From Pristionchus mayeri (lineage: Eukaryota > Nematoda > Chromadorea > Rhabditida > Neodiplogasteridae), in the NCBI GenBank assembly GCA_036245805.1, contig BTRK01000001.1:33304758-33368757 (forward strand): a DNA stretch of 64,000 bases, given 5' to 3'. How positions within the stretch are numbered: the stretch's first letter is position 1; each line of letters begins with the position of its first letter. The translations under genes were made by a program, and so were the position numbers. Under the pieces are notes generated by a model that did no database searches, was not told where the DNA came from, and was given only the letters and a program-made list of their open reading frames with translations. Below are positions 22,963 through 34,962 of the stretch, piece by piece.

Positions 22963-24010
22963 CCAAAATATAAGCCAAAATATAATGATTTAAATAATAA
23001 TCTGTAAATTCAAAATTAATAATCGAGTGGTAAAAATCAAATAACATCAACGTCATTCAAATTTTTCCAAATTGATTTTCCCGATTCCCTCGGCAGGTGG
23101 CAACGATTTGTGCACAATAACTATATTCTGACGATGTGTATTTTGTCCACTCTAACAATGGAGCATATTGCGAAAGGCACATGATTAAGAGTCTCTGTCA
23201 ATTCTCAGTTAGTCTTAAATATATATTCTATCATGTAGTAGTTACCTTCGATCTATATTTCTCCAAAAACTATTTGCAGTTCGACTCATACCGTTTGGTC
23301 TAGAATTTGGCTATTGCTTGCACTCGTCTAGCATCGTCAAAATTGCTTGTAGGTGGTCACTTCGGAAACGAGTTGAGCGTGCTTCAGCGGGCCAGTCATC
23401 AAGTGGGAATTCAGTCGAACACCTGAAAAAAAGTAAGCTACGATTGCCTCATTTTGCTGTTGATCGTGACGTAGATGGCGATAACAGTGCTGCGAGGCTC
23501 CAAAACAGGACAACTATCTCAATTTCGAATTATACAAATAATTAGTGTCTATTAAAATACAATTCCAAATCATGACCGGTCGATCGGCGCGAAAGTGTGG
23601 GCAATGAGTAGGAGATGAGCCGAATTGGGAATTAAGAATGTGTACTTAGTTCGAACTTCTACTGACGTCATCCGTCACTACACCGCACCCAATGCAGAGT
23701 ATTCAGATAAATTGAGTAGCATAATTTGCATAAAATATTTTATTCGCTTACTGGTTGTGGAAATGCAATGCGTGCAAAATCCAATCCACGAAAAATTTGA
23801 AAATCTGCAAATGTGCTTCCAAATAACTGTTTGAAAATTGGTTGCTAAATGTTACAAACCGTGCAACTTCTGAGCTTTCGTGTGAAAGTGTGCTCAGTCC
23901 GGACAAATATCTTCTTCATTTCTGTGTTTGAGCAGTATATCGCACACACTCTCTTATCTCCCCACAATCTCTCGCTGGCTTTCTCTTCATTATAGTGTGA
24001 TCTCACTTTC
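22963..24010. other. Intergenic stretch upstream of GST genes
   Basis: A+T-rich sequence with no recognised gene or repeat. Pyrimidine-rich CACACACTCTCTTATCTC and CTCTCGCTGGC segments near 23,940-23,990 belong to the promoter region of the first GST gene. Confidence 0.4.
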
Positions 24011-24015
24011 CCGCG

Positions 24016-24022
24016 TATAAAG
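24016..24022 (+). promoter_or_regulatory. TATA box of GST copy 1
   Basis: TATAAAG about 50 bp upstream of the ATG at 24071, after a pyrimidine-rich segment. The second GST copy has TATAAGA at an equivalent distance. Confidence 0.55.
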
Positions 24023-24070
24023 GTTGAGCTCGGGTTCCGTTCCCACCAGTTTCTCTCGAATTGTCTCCAA

Positions 24071-25571
24071 ATGCCTAGTTACAAGCTCACATACTTCGAG
24101 CACAGAGGAGCAGCCGAGGTTGGCTATATTTCTCTTATCTTTCTTCTATTCTCTGTCTTCTCGAACTTTCAGTGCGTTCTTGTCAAATAATAAATTCGGT
24201 TTGCACGTTCATTAGTGCTCGTAATTTCGGTAACCTTCTATTCATGTCCCACATATTTCTTGGTCTCGAGCTTTCATGACCCTTGATATAAACGCTCATT
24301 CAGCTGTTACGTACGTGTGAACCGTTTCTTGGCGTTTAAAAAATCGCATGTAGCTGCACATTTCTTTCTTGCTCATCAACTCAGTGACTTGGCAGGTATC
24401 CCGCCTGCTCTTCGCGCTCTCAGAAACTCCCTACGAGGACAATCGCATTACGAAGGACCAGTGGCCGCAGTTGAAGGGCTGTGAGTAGACTGAACTGTTT
24501 TCGCCTGATTTGTGGGCGTCTGTTCTAGTTATTGTGGTTAACCTGTAGTCAGTTTAATCTTGATATCCTCTTCAGCGGTTCCCTTCGGTTAGATTCCCGT
24601 GCTCGAAGTGGATGGAAAGGTGATTCCTCAGTCACTGGCCATTGCTAGGTATCTGGCAAAACAGTTCGGTAAGTAGATCATATACGGATCAATAGAGGTC
24701 TAGTAATACATTCATCTATTTACATCTCTATTTTCGATTCTAAGGAAACATTAGAAACGCACATAAATTTAAAATCTCTCACTTTTATCACAATTCTCAA
24801 AGGCTTCACGCGTCTCATTCAAGCGTTAGGAAAACGTTTTGTCTGGGTTTCTCAATGCCCGTCTGTGTTTTTAGTCAGCAACAAAATTAAGGCTACGCCG
24901 GCAAGACTCCGTTCGAGGCAGCGTGGGTCGATGCGATCGCCGACCAGTTCAAGGATTTCGTCGCTGATATCGCGCCCTTCTTCATAGCTGCGAGGACTGG
25001 TTCAGGTAATTTATTTTTTTGAATCGCAAATTTGATCATCAACTTGATGCCTACTGAGGATTTGAATGTCGTAAAGAGCGAAGCGATCTGAATCCGGGCT
25101 AGGACTTGAAAGTTCATGCATCATATTTGATACGCTTCAGTAGATAGAGTTCAGGGGAAATGAATCCTGATAGCTCCTGAATCCTGATACATTGAAGGTG
25201 ACGCAGAGAAGCTGAAGCAGGACGTCGCGCTGCCCGCGATTCAGAAGCACTTCACGCTGTTTGAGAAAGTGGCACAGGTGAATTAATATATTAAAAAAAA
25301 GATTCAGAAAGGATAGCCATGAAAAGCGATAAGAATAGTGTTTTTTGTACAACTTGCATATTTCCTTCAAGACAATGGCTCGAACGGGTACTTTGTCGGT
25401 GACTCTATCACTTTCGTCGACCTGGGAATAGCTGATTTCATCACGACCATAGACGAGCTAATACCCGGCTTCCTCAGGCAATTCCCGGCCGTGGCCGCTA
25501 TACGGACAACAGTGCTGAACACGCCAAAAATCAAGCATTGGATAGAGAAAAGACCCGTAACGCAGGGATAA
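24071..25571 (+). pseudogene. Sigma-class glutathione S-transferase copy 1, premature TAG
   Basis: Sigma/nematode-type GSTs conjugate glutathione to electrophiles or act as prostaglandin isomerases in the cytosol. Exon 1 begins MPSYKLTYFEHRGAAE, carrying the Tyr of the active site; exon 2 has VSRLLFALSETPYED; exon 3 IPVLEVDGKVIPQSLAI; exon 4 GYAGKTPFEAAWVDAI; exon 5 EKLKQDVALPAIQKHF; the last exon SITFVDLGIADF and ends VTQG at 25569. Total length fits the usual ~208 residues. In exon 3 the codon for the conserved Gln in PFGQ(I/L)PVLEVD is TAG (24590-24592). The acceptor before the last exon reads CAAGAC where an in-frame CAG|GAC is expected, so it also looks mutated. Likely a recent pseudogene, unless either change is a sequence error. 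Confidence 0.85.
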
Positions 25572-25980
25572 ATTTGTCTTTCATTGTGTGATTATATGGT
25601 GAATACAAGAGAAAGGATAATTCAACCAATCGGACATATCACCGTCTTAAATAATACATGCGTAATGCGCAACCTGAAAAAAAAAGACATTCGGTCGCTA
25701 CTTTGCTTTTGTCTCTTTCAAGGAATATTATCGCTAAAGCATTCTCTTTGGCGGTGTGTCACCCCCGGGCTCGAAAAAGTTGCTGAAAAGTTTCAAAAAG
25801 TGCGCGTTTTGTGCTTCCGCTCGGGCAAACTAACTCCAAAATATCTCGCACTCCCACACTCTCTCTCCCGTCTCTTTCCCTCTTCCGCTCTCTCTTCTCC
25901 TTACGCTCCCTCGCTAAGCGATCTCCGCGTTCTCGCCACAAACCACATACCTTATAGTCTCTGCTTTCTGTTTCCCCGAG

Positions 25981-25987
25981 TATAAGA
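25981..25987 (+). promoter_or_regulatory. TATA box of GST copy 2
   Basis: TATAAGA about 65 bp upstream of the ATG at 26051, following long CTCTCTC-rich tracts, as in copy 1. Confidence 0.5.
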
Positions 25988-26142
25988 CGTGAGATCGCGG
26001 TTCGCGCGCACCAGTTTTACTTCAGTTTCTCTCACACAACTGCCAACCCAATGCCTACTTACAAGCTCACCTACTTCCACTCGAGAGGACAGGCTGAGGT
26101 CAGAGTTGCGATCCATTTTCCATATAGTTGCTTAACTATAAT

Positions 26143-26222
26143 TCGGAAATTGTCTCTTCATTTAGTGCATTATCTCGACTCTTGAATGGTCCTGTGGGAA
26201 ATGAAGAGCCGAACTACGAGAA
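26143..26222. repeat. TCTCTTCATT MITE copy in intron 1 of GST copy 2
   Basis: TGTCTCTTCATTTAGTGCAT on the left and GGGAAATGAAGAGCC on the right form the family core, flanked by degenerate outer arms (TTCGGAAATT / GAACTACGAGAATT). Confidence 0.65.
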
Positions 26223-26934
26223 TTGCACTTTTTGCTCAGGTTTCCCGTCAACTTTTCGTTCTCGCGGACACTCCCTACGAGGACGTTCGTCTTACCGCAG
26301 AGGAAGTTGCGCAAATAAAGGAATGTGAGTTTATCAAATGTCTTGCGGTTTTTTGTGTACTTTGAACTATCATTGTTTGCGTGTATCAATCATCGGAACT
26401 AGTAATTACTAGTAATATGACAGTTTTTCCACTTCACCTACTCGCATTTAAATTGAAATAGAGAGAAAAAACAAAGATAACTCTAACTGTAAGTAATCGA
26501 ATTGAATTTCCATGATGATTGCACGAATTTTATGCATAGTGAAAATAAAATAGCATCTAAACAGGGGTAATCTTCGGTTTGGTCTTTGATCTTTGATTTG
26601 AAATCTATTCAGCCACACCTTTCGGCCAGCTGCCCGTGCTCGAAGTGGACTGAAAACAGATTCCGCAGTCTCACGCCATCGCCAGATACCTTGCGAAGCA
26701 GTTCGGTAAGTAGAAGGGTTAGCAATATGACGTAATTTTGCGAGCCCACTATGCCTCACTTATTAGTATAGCAAACTCAGGTCAGGAAGAGGCGCACAAT
26801 TATCGCCACCTCGCATTATATTCCCTCAGAAAACGAACGACGCATAGAGTTTAACAATTCCAGGTTACGCTGGCAAGACACCCTTCGAATCTGCGTGGGT
26901 AGATGCGATCGCAGATCAGATCAAGGTAGAGTTC

Positions 26935-27035
26935 GTACTTCGGATTATTAACTCTTCATTTTGCACAACTCTCAGTGATCGGTCGGTCTAGAGAGCGTGA
27001 GAAATGAAGAGACGCCGACCCGAATTGCGAAATTA
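26935..27035. repeat. TCTCTTCATT MITE copy inside the extra intron of GST copy 2
   Basis: ACTCTTCATTTTGCACA on the left, GAGAAATGAAGAGACG and GACCCGAATTGCGAA on the right. GST copy 1 has continuous coding sequence at this position, so the element may have created or enlarged this intron. Confidence 0.65.
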
Positions 27036-27784
27036 TACTTTGTAGAACTTCATTCCCCAGTATTAGTGCATGTCGCATTTGGTATCGATATCGAAGACGG
27101 CATAATGAACAGTTCACATTTTACCTACCATAGTCATAATTCAAGCACAATTAATTGTTTTCTTGCCAGGACTTTTGGATTGAGATCGTGCCCTACGCCT
27201 TTGCAGTAATGAGAGGTTCAGGTAAGCATAATGCATTATTTTTAAAAATCGAAGTAACAAAAAAAGTCTTGCCCCATATCACTCGAAAATATGTATGAAA
27301 TACAACTGCCCCCGATATAAGTGTATAACAATATAATCAAATAAACTCATAAATGAAGGCGAAGCTGAGAAGCTGAGGCAGGACGTCGCGCTTTCCGCGA
27401 TCCAGAAGCACTTCACGCTGTTCGAGAAGGTGGCCAAGGTGCGCGCGCAATAATTTGTGTTTATCTGACTTCCATTATATATTTTTCCATCGGAATGTAT
27501 TTATCATTTTGTTTTTTTCAATCGAATACCACAAGAAGACCGAAGAGAAATTTAATTTCCCAACAGTAATCCAACATTTTTCAGGAAAATGGCTCGAACG
27601 GCCATTTCGTTGGCTCCTCACTCACTTTCGTCGACATGCTAGTAGCAGATTTGATCACGAGCCTAGACGCGCTAATACCCGGATGCGTCCATCAATTCCC
27701 TGCTGTGGCCACATTCGAAATACCGTACTCAACACACCCAAGATCAAGCAGTGGATCGAGAAAAGACCAGTGACGCAGAGATAA

Positions 27785-28114
27785 ACAAAAGACAAGACTG
27801 AATAACAATTTGGACAAATATTTTATATGCTACACTTTGAATACAGTACAGGGAAGGTCAACCAAGGCAGAAAGGGGACATTGTACACATGTAGGATATT
27901 ACTACGTTTGTAGGGGCCGTTAAACATAGTAATGCCCGTACTTTTGGATCAACGGAACCGACTATGATATTCAATGGGCGTTTAATGGAATTTCTGCGTA
28001 GTTATTATTTTCTTATTGATTTTCGCAAAATTCCATTGTTTATTCAAACGTTTTTCATCTGTGATACATGAGAAAAAATGAAAATGCGGAAAAAATTAAA
28101 AAGTGGAGGGCTAA
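27785..28114. other. Spacer between GST copy 2 and palindrome 4
   Basis: 3' flank of GST copy 2. No gene, repeat or clear polyadenylation signal recognised. Confidence 0.35.
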
Positions 28115-30165
28115 TATAAGAGGCGAATCGCGAGAGAATCGACCATTTGGGGGGATTAGCGGCGGTAGGATTAAAGTTTGTCCTATCCCGCTATAATTTT
28201 GGTTATAAGTACTTTTGGTTATAAGTACTTCAAATGATGCTCTTTCAAACTGCGTCGTCAGAATTTTGATATCGGTCGTCATCGTCGAGATTCAGAATGC
28301 CAAAGTTGGTACTATCACTTTTCGGCTTTCAAATCGCGCTCACTTAAATGATCATATATCCGTTTAAAATAAAGATAGAATGCCGTTCTTTGTTTGCATT
28401 GAAAGCTACCATCATGCCCTACAAGTTTATGTGGATGTCATCATTCCAGGTCCACATCCTGTTGCGGGGCGGTCGGGTGCACCAAAACTTTCGGAACTTT
28501 GGAAATCGGAAAAACTTTCTGAGTTTTCATGCTTAAGTTGTAGTGCATACATGTGCCTTGCTTTTCGCCAAAAATGAAGGAAATCGGGGTGGGGATAAAA
28601 AAAAAGCGCTCACTTTCGTAAAGCGACCTAAAAATGAGTTCCGGAATCGAGTTCTTCCGAACCTTCAATTGCTCTTATTTGAGCTCAAAATAGTTCAAAA
28701 ACTCCCAAAACAACATTATAAGTATCTTCCCCCCATATCATAACACTTCCATTGGTCATAAATGGTCGCTCGACCGAAAATTCGAAAATCGAAATTTTGA
28801 CCAATTTCAGCATGCACGATGGGCCCAAATGCACTAAATAGGTTTAAAATAATGTAAATACATTCCTCTAAACATCTCAAAGAAAATGGGCTCCTGAAAA
28901 ATGGCTATTTCGCCTGAAGAATACAAGGAAAGGCGCAAAACTGTATACCAGGTCAAAATTGACGTACAGACTCGGCCCATGGATAGAAATGTAGAGCTCG
29001 ATGAGCTAAACATTTCATCTGTTGAAAGTTTGTCTCTATCTTATCGTTCAATTGTGCTAGAGAACCTGGAAGTTGGCCAGAAATAGGCTCGTTCAGAAAT
29101 AGGCTCCCCCGAGAGTGCGTGCTCTAACCGTCTGCCGCTCTCGCCGACTGATCCTCCCTCTCTCTCCCCTCTATTTAGCGCTCTCTCGCGCGCCTCCACC
29201 GTCGTTTTCTGCCAACTTTCAGGCACAATTGAACGATAAGATCTAGCACAATTGAACGATAAGATAGAGACAAACTTTCAACAGATGAAATGTTTAGCTC
29301 ATCGAGCTCTACATTTCTATCCATGGGCCGAGTCTGTACGTCGATTTCGACCTGGTATACAGTTTTGCGCCTTTCCTTGTATTCTTCAGGCGAAATAGCC
29401 ACTTTTCAGGAGCCCTTTTTCTTTGAGATGTTTAGAGGAATGTAATTACATTATTTTAAACCTATTTAGTGCATTTGGGCCCATCGCGCATGCTGAAATT
29501 GGTCAAAATTTCGATTTTCGAATTTTCGGTCGAGCGACCATTTATGACCAATGGAAGTGTTATGATATGGGGGGAAGATACTTATAATGTTGTTTTGGGT
29601 GTTTTTGAACTATTTTGAGCTCAAATAAGAGCAATTGAAGGTTCGGAAGAACTCGATTCCGGAACTCATTTTGAGGTCGCTGCACGAAAGTGAGCGCTTT
29701 TTTTTTATCCCCACCCCGATTTCCTTCATTTTTGGCGAAAAGCAAGGCACATGTATGCACTACAACTTAAGCATGAAAACTCAGAAATTTTTTCCGATTT
29801 CCAAAGTTCCGAAAGTTTTGGTGCACCCGACCGCCCCGCAACAGGATGTGGACCTGGAATGATGACATCCACATAAACTTGTAGGGCATGATGGTAGCTT
29901 TCAATGCAAACAAAGAACGGCATTCTATCTTTATTTTAAACGGATATATGATCATTTAAGTGAGCGCGATTTGAAAGCCGAAAAGTGATAGTACCAACTT
30001 TGGCATTCTGAATCTCGACGATGACGACCGATATCAAAATTCTGACGACGCAGTTTGAAAGAGCATCATTTGAAGTACTTATAACCAAAATTATAGCGGG
30101 ATAGGACAAACTTGAATCTTACCGCCTCGACGTGGTCAATTCTCTCGCGATTCCTCTCATAAGAA
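28115..30165. mobile_element. Long foldback palindrome 4 (arms ~950 bp, nearly identical)
   Basis: The sequence from 28115 to about 29080 is mirrored from about 29210 to 30165. Differences are few: the left arm has a duplicated GGTTATAAGTACTT unit and the right arm a duplicated ATCTTATCGTTCAATTGTGC unit. The spacer (29081-29209) is C+T-rich. Every ORF in one arm has an antisense twin in the other, so none is taken as a gene. The near identity of the arms suggests recent formation or ongoing arm homogenisation. Confidence 0.9.
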
Positions 30166-31202
30166 GAGTCATTCAGTGACGTATCGTGATTGGCAAGGGA
30201 CAGACAGATACTTCAAACCGCCTGATCGGAACCTTGCATTGTACCTGTAATTATTGATGTAGAGATGTTTTTAAACGAAATTTTTTTTTCAAAAAATTTA
30301 TAAATGTTTGTGCTGTACGCGAGATATGATTGCGGCGATAGGAATTGTTCGACGGCTTGTGTAAGCGATGAAGTTAGTGTAGCTGAATGAATCCAGCGCC
30401 CTTCAAGTGAAGAACGTTCAGATTTATGTGCGAATTGCGTGAAAATTAATAATACAAACATATATGCAAACCCAAGACTATGAAGAACGATGTGCATCCA
30501 GACTAGCCGTTGGCTACTGCCAACGGCCAGGGTTGGCTTGCGGCGTCGTCGCGCTTCGCGCACCGACGCCGTACGATATCGGCATGGGTTTTACGGTAAT
30601 TAAAAAGCATTGGTGCGCATCTCTCTGAGATACACACTTCAATCCGCATTCTTCCATTTTCTTCTTTATCAATTTGACGATTGCGTGCTGTTCCATTTGC
30701 CAACCTGAATTTCTAATATCGTCAATACACAAAAATGATATGTACCTTTCACAGGAACTGTCCGAAATGTTCATCATATCGTGGGTTCCCACTTACATTC
30801 ACCATTTCTCATTATCCGTACGAAATACTTCGCTTTTCTGAGAAAGTGAAAGAGTTGAGCAAAATATAAATCTCTAGTTCATTACTAAGAATTGAATACC
30901 TTCATTGACTTCAATGAACACCGATAGACAATCCATGAATACAATGCCGCACAGTCTTAGCACGCAGTGAAGACATGCTGTGACATTGGATGGGGGAGGG
31001 GCGGCAAAACATAATCCGACAAAACGTAAACAATTACCACTATTTCCATGAGTGGGATTGGAACGAGATCACAATTTAAAAACATATACAAAACAATTTA
31101 TCTATGCGATAATTCCAGGATTTGTTTATCCCGTCGTGGCCGCCGTATTTGCCTACCGTCCATCAACATGTTAAATGTCAAGTAACAGAGAGCTTTCAAG
31201 TA
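30166..31202. other. Low-complexity stretch with one candidate exon
   Basis: Between palindrome 4 and a mariner-like relic. Apart from the candidate exon at 30514-30713 nothing is recognised. Confidence 0.35.
30514..30713 (-). other. Candidate exon of unrecognised gene
   Basis: After a TAGAAATTCAG acceptor the minus strand is open for about 66 codons, with WQMEQHAIVKLIKKKMEECG and DAHQCFLITVKP, an amphipathic-helix-like composition unlike the surrounding A+T-rich noise. Neither a start exon nor a continuing exon was found. Could be a relic. Confidence 0.25.
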
Positions 31203-32467
31203 TTAGGTTGTGAAAAAAGTAATTGTAGATTTGGACCATGATGTTTGAGCACGCCTAAAATTATTTTCATTTAAGATCTCAAGCTGGCTCAATAGCATAT
31301 AGTAGAGGTATACTTGGTCAATATATTTATGTATTCCAATCGCTTCATGCTTTTAGGATACCCGGCAAATCCAAGTTTTGACAAATCTGATATTTTCACT
31401 CTTTTCTAAAAATATTTCCCGTCTCTCGTATTTTGTGGGGGAAAAGGGCTGTACATTTTCATATAGTGTAGTGAGAAGCACATGTGCAGTTCTTTCGAAA
31501 AATAGGTCTAATGCCGCTCCTGCCTCAACATAGCACGATTTACACATCACTGAATTAATACCTCAGCTAATAAACACTTATCAAGCGATAACGTTTCCTG
31601 CTTCGAGGTTCAATCAGACTGGTTTCTAAATAAGTGCACTTCCATGATACACTCTGGTGCTACGTACCACAGAGAAACATGTGAACTCATCGCTTCTCTA
31701 CTTGTAGAAAACATAGATTTTCAGTATTGATGAGTACAGGCCAATATTGTCAAATTTTCGACTTTCGGTATACGGTGAATGAATAAATTTCCTCAAAAGG
31801 GAGCTATCCCCTGACTTTGCCCAGTCGTATACTGATACATAAAGAGTAGCTTTAACAATTAACCACAAAATTTAGGGCTTTTCACCAACCCTGGAAAATT
31901 GAAGACTTGTAATATACGAATTTCGATGTTCAAATTTAATAGTCGGGATGATGAATGTTACATGTTTTGCTAGAAGTATTGTATGCCCACCTAAATACAA
32001 TTTTAAGTTAACCATGGAAAGTGCTTTTCGCTTCACTACATTTGAGATAGATAAATCAATAGTTACGGATGCACGGTAAAAATAATTATTTCTGTTGATG
32101 TGCAGTTAGGGTCAAGGTAAAAATGAGTGTATTTTCTGACAGGCCATTCGGAGAGGACCAGATTCACATGTTGTATTGTGATATCCGTATGCCATACTTT
32201 TCGCACGTGCCGTAATATTTGCCCTATCCTAGCTTTCCATGGATTGCTGGACCGAAACGTACTCAGTAAAACATTTTGTCGATGTAGCTTTGTCTTCATA
32301 CTGTGGCCTCAATACCAATTGGATAGGCTCGAACCTAAGCGCGATAGAAAGGGTATCCAAGCACTCAACGAGCACAAGCAACAATATGATATTCAGGCGG
32401 CAACCAAAGACGGGGTATTACAGAATCGAAAATTTAAAAATCTACAATTACTTTTTTCACAACCTTA
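31203..32467. mobile_element. Mariner-like relic, 1265 bp, TA-flanked
   Basis: The left terminus TTAGGTTGTGAAAAAAGTAA is mirrored at the right end; TA occurs outside both ends. Size fits a mariner, but all frames are broken. It is homologous along its length to the element at 53705-55792 and supplies that element's empty site for the insertion at 54586. Confidence 0.8.
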
Positions 32468-32605
32468 TATTATATAAACATACCCTAGATCCGCTAGGAG
32501 AGCAATCTCGATAACATTTAGTAAAATACAGTGGATATTAATATGAGAGAGGAAATTTATGCAATAGAGTATGTGGAAGGTACAACTGAGAAGTAGTGAA
32601 AATGG

Positions 32606-33839
32606 TTATACGGGGAGCTCGCTGCGCCTGACGTTTGTAACCCGGATAGTCATATCATTCATCATTTCGGAATCGTCATCGTCGTACCAGTGAAACACCA
32701 TTTTCAATTCGGCTGAAACTTCAAATAAGCGAATGTCAAAGATTTCCTCCATTCTTGACTTCCAAAGCACTTTTTCTTGCTCATCATTTCCAATAGTAAA
32801 AGAGGAAAACTTGAATTCAAGCTCAGAAACTGTTAGCAACGCTTCTTTCAATAAGTTTGTAAGAACTGAATAGTAATATTATAAATAATAATATCAATAA
32901 TATTATAGATACGATTTTCATGAAAAATAGTTACCTATGTCCTCGTCCCACTCTTCGGGCTTATTGTAATCTAGAATAAGGCGATCAATTGAAGAAATTG
33001 TAAGTAGCTGTCGAATTCGATATCTGAAATACTTCAGTTTCGAAATTTAAGAAATATTCTTAATACAATAGTGATAAATGCATACAAAACTGGTTTAGTT
33101 GTCGAGAAAAGCTGAATGGGTCATTTCACTTGTTGCACTCTCTTGAGGATCGGAGAGAGTTAAATAAAGAGAGATAGACAGCTTTCTCGACAGCTTTTCT
33201 CGGTTATGAAATACGCATAAAACTAAGATCTGCTTACGCTGCGTTGGAGTCGAAATAATTGAAATCCTGAACAGTTCATTCTCCTACGGTAGCGTTTCCG
33301 ATAGCATTTCTGATATCTCCGGCACGATTAATCATATGCTTGTTAATAGAAATGCATTCGATACGCGAACAACGAGCAAATACTCGAGCGAGGTATTGCA
33401 CCATAACGGTTGTGCCCATATTCGGAATCTCCACAATAGCCTCAATTTCCTGAAACGTACATTTGAACGTGCTTCATGTACAATTTAACAAATACACGGA
33501 AACACACCTCATCTTTATTGTTCACATCGAATCTATGTGGTGATCTGTCAATTCCAAAGTAGTCTTTGAATCGCTGAGGGAACGTGAGGTGAATTCTAGC
33601 CTTAGTAAAATAACGGCCATGTAGTTGGAAGGATTTGATCACATGGAGGTGTATGCGATTGTTCATGTGAGCGGTGACGAGTTCGCTCCAGCGACGAGAT
33701 ATCTTAAATTTAGTTATCTAGAAAAAACGCTAAAGAAAACGCTTACAAGTAGCATATTATCGATTGATGCTAATCCGACTATGAAGACCTTCCTGATGAC
33801 ATCAGATGGAATCGACGTGAGATCAATTGGTGAAGACAT
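32606..33839 (-). pseudogene. FBL-1: F-box-like family member with one internal stop
   Basis: Five exons. Exon 1 (start 33839) has LTSIPSDVIRKVFIVGLASI, the family F-box-like start; exon 2 has ISRRWSELVTAHMNNRIHLH ... FKDYFGIDRS; exon 3 VQYLARVFARCSRIECI; exon 4 SSIDRLILDYNKPEEW; exon 5 VLWKSRMEEIFDIRLFEV, ending at 32606. Exon 3 contains TGA (33276-33278) where relatives have a hydrophobic residue after VGE. Splice sites are otherwise good. F-box proteins recruit substrates to SCF ubiquitin ligases; here that role is inferred only from the N-terminal helix pattern. The rest of the protein matches no domain I can name. Confidence 0.7.
33100..33203. repeat. Small inverted repeat, TCTCTTCATT-MITE-like, in FBL-1 intron
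   Basis: GTCGAGAAAAGCTG near 33101 is mirrored by CAGCTTTTCTCGG at 33191, around a GCACTCTC ... GGAGAGAGT core resembling the MITE family. Assignment to the family is tentative. Confidence 0.4.
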
Positions 33840-34210
33840 GATAAAGGAGATGATATAACTTTTGTATTGAAATGATTATGAAAACGTCGTTAGAGGATAT
33901 CATAATGCGGCTGTCACGCAAATACCGTGTTGCAAAGGATGTTCGTGGAGGGACTCAATAGCGACTCTTCTCTTCATTCCTTCATTCCGCTTGTGATATT
34001 GCAAAAATAATGTTAGGGTTTACAAGAAACGGATGTCGATCGAATGGAGGGTTGCTAGGCAACAAGGGTATTGGGAAGTGGAAGGGATCAATCTTGACTG
34101 TTCGGAAGAATATAATTATCAATGTTTGATACGTTCACTTCATTTGAGAATAATATTTACTATATTTCTCGATGTCGAAGAAGAGTTTTGTCAGTGGCCT
34201 TTTGTATTAC

Positions 34211-34285
34211 CGGTAATCATTTCTTCATTCTACACTTTCCGATGAAGCGATGAGAGAGTATGGGAAATGAAGAGACGAGTTCCGA
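34211..34285. repeat. TCTCTTCATT MITE copy
   Basis: TTCTTCATTCTACACTTTCC on the left, GAGAGAGTATGGGAAATGAA and GAGACGAGTTCCGA on the right. Upstream of FBL-1, downstream of the FBL-2 fragment. The rest of 33,840-34,365 shows nothing else beyond a partial copy near 33,963. Confidence 0.6.
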
Positions 34286-34365
34286 GTAACAACCTGGCTT
34301 GCATCTATTTTGGCTACTCCGCTCAATAAATTTGTCAATATGAGTTAGTAGGCAATATGCCAGCT

Positions 34366-34646
34366 CTAGTTCTTGAAGCCTGGAGGAATCCGGAATACAA
34401 TTTTGACTTGCTCATCGTCAGAATGCCCATCAAACAAGAAATAATTTATTTTAGGAAGATGTTCGCGAATACATGTGATTGATGGTAAATTCATTCCATC
34501 GAGGGGAGATCTGAATAGTTAATTATTTTGTATTGTTTAAAGTAAATCCTCACCAGTCGCATATTATCGATTGATTGTATTCCGACAACGATGACCTTCC
34601 TGATGACGTCCGAAGGAATGGAAGAGAGATAAAGAGGAGAAGACAT
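34366..34646 (-). pseudogene. FBL-2: 5' fragment of an F-box-like family gene
   Basis: Exon 1 starts at 34646 (LSSIPSDVIRKVIVVGIQSI) with a GTGAGG donor; exon 2 starts ISPRWNEFTINHM, then a frameshift occurs before EHLPKINYFLFDG, and the frame closes at 34366. No later exons follow before FBL-1. Truncated and frameshifted. Confidence 0.65.
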
Positions 34647-34962
34647 TGAGGTAGGAGATCATGGAATATTCAATGATTAGATGAAATTATCGTTGGACAG
34701 AGAACGCGCCAAAATTTAAATAAATTCAGCTGGCAGCTATTATTGATGGGAAATAATCAACAATACTGTTTCATGTTAGTTTTATGCGGGTGGCATTTCC
34801 AAAAATGTCTGACGTTATCGATTGGCTCAGACATTGAAGATCTTTATGATGGTATGATACGGATTTTAAGGGAGAGAAACTATTAGGGTTCATGATGTAA
34901 TTACCACAATATAAAAAATAACGTAAATATAGGGCATCATAGTGATACATAAGAGGGCAAAT

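Larger units (their letters stand above)
26051..27784 (+). pseudogene. Sigma-class glutathione S-transferase copy 2, premature TGA and a 3' frameshift
   Basis: Tandem paralogue of copy 1 with the same exon plan, plus one extra intron splitting the exon at ADQIK|DFWIEIV. Exon 1 is MPTYKLTYFHSRGQAE. Exon 3 has TPFGQLPVLEVD followed by TGA (26651-26653) where copy 1 has Gly. In the last exon the frame shifts by one base near 27,711, between FPAVA and the conserved NTPKIKQWIEKRP tail, which ends at 27784 in the other frame. Two introns contain TCTCTTCATT MITE copies, and the extra intron may owe its existence to one. Two independent lesions make this copy a pseudogene. Confidence 0.85.

Noticed and set aside
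28348..29955. Six pairs of matching small ORFs
   Set aside because: All are mirror images between the arms of palindrome 4, so sequence identity here is not protein conservation.
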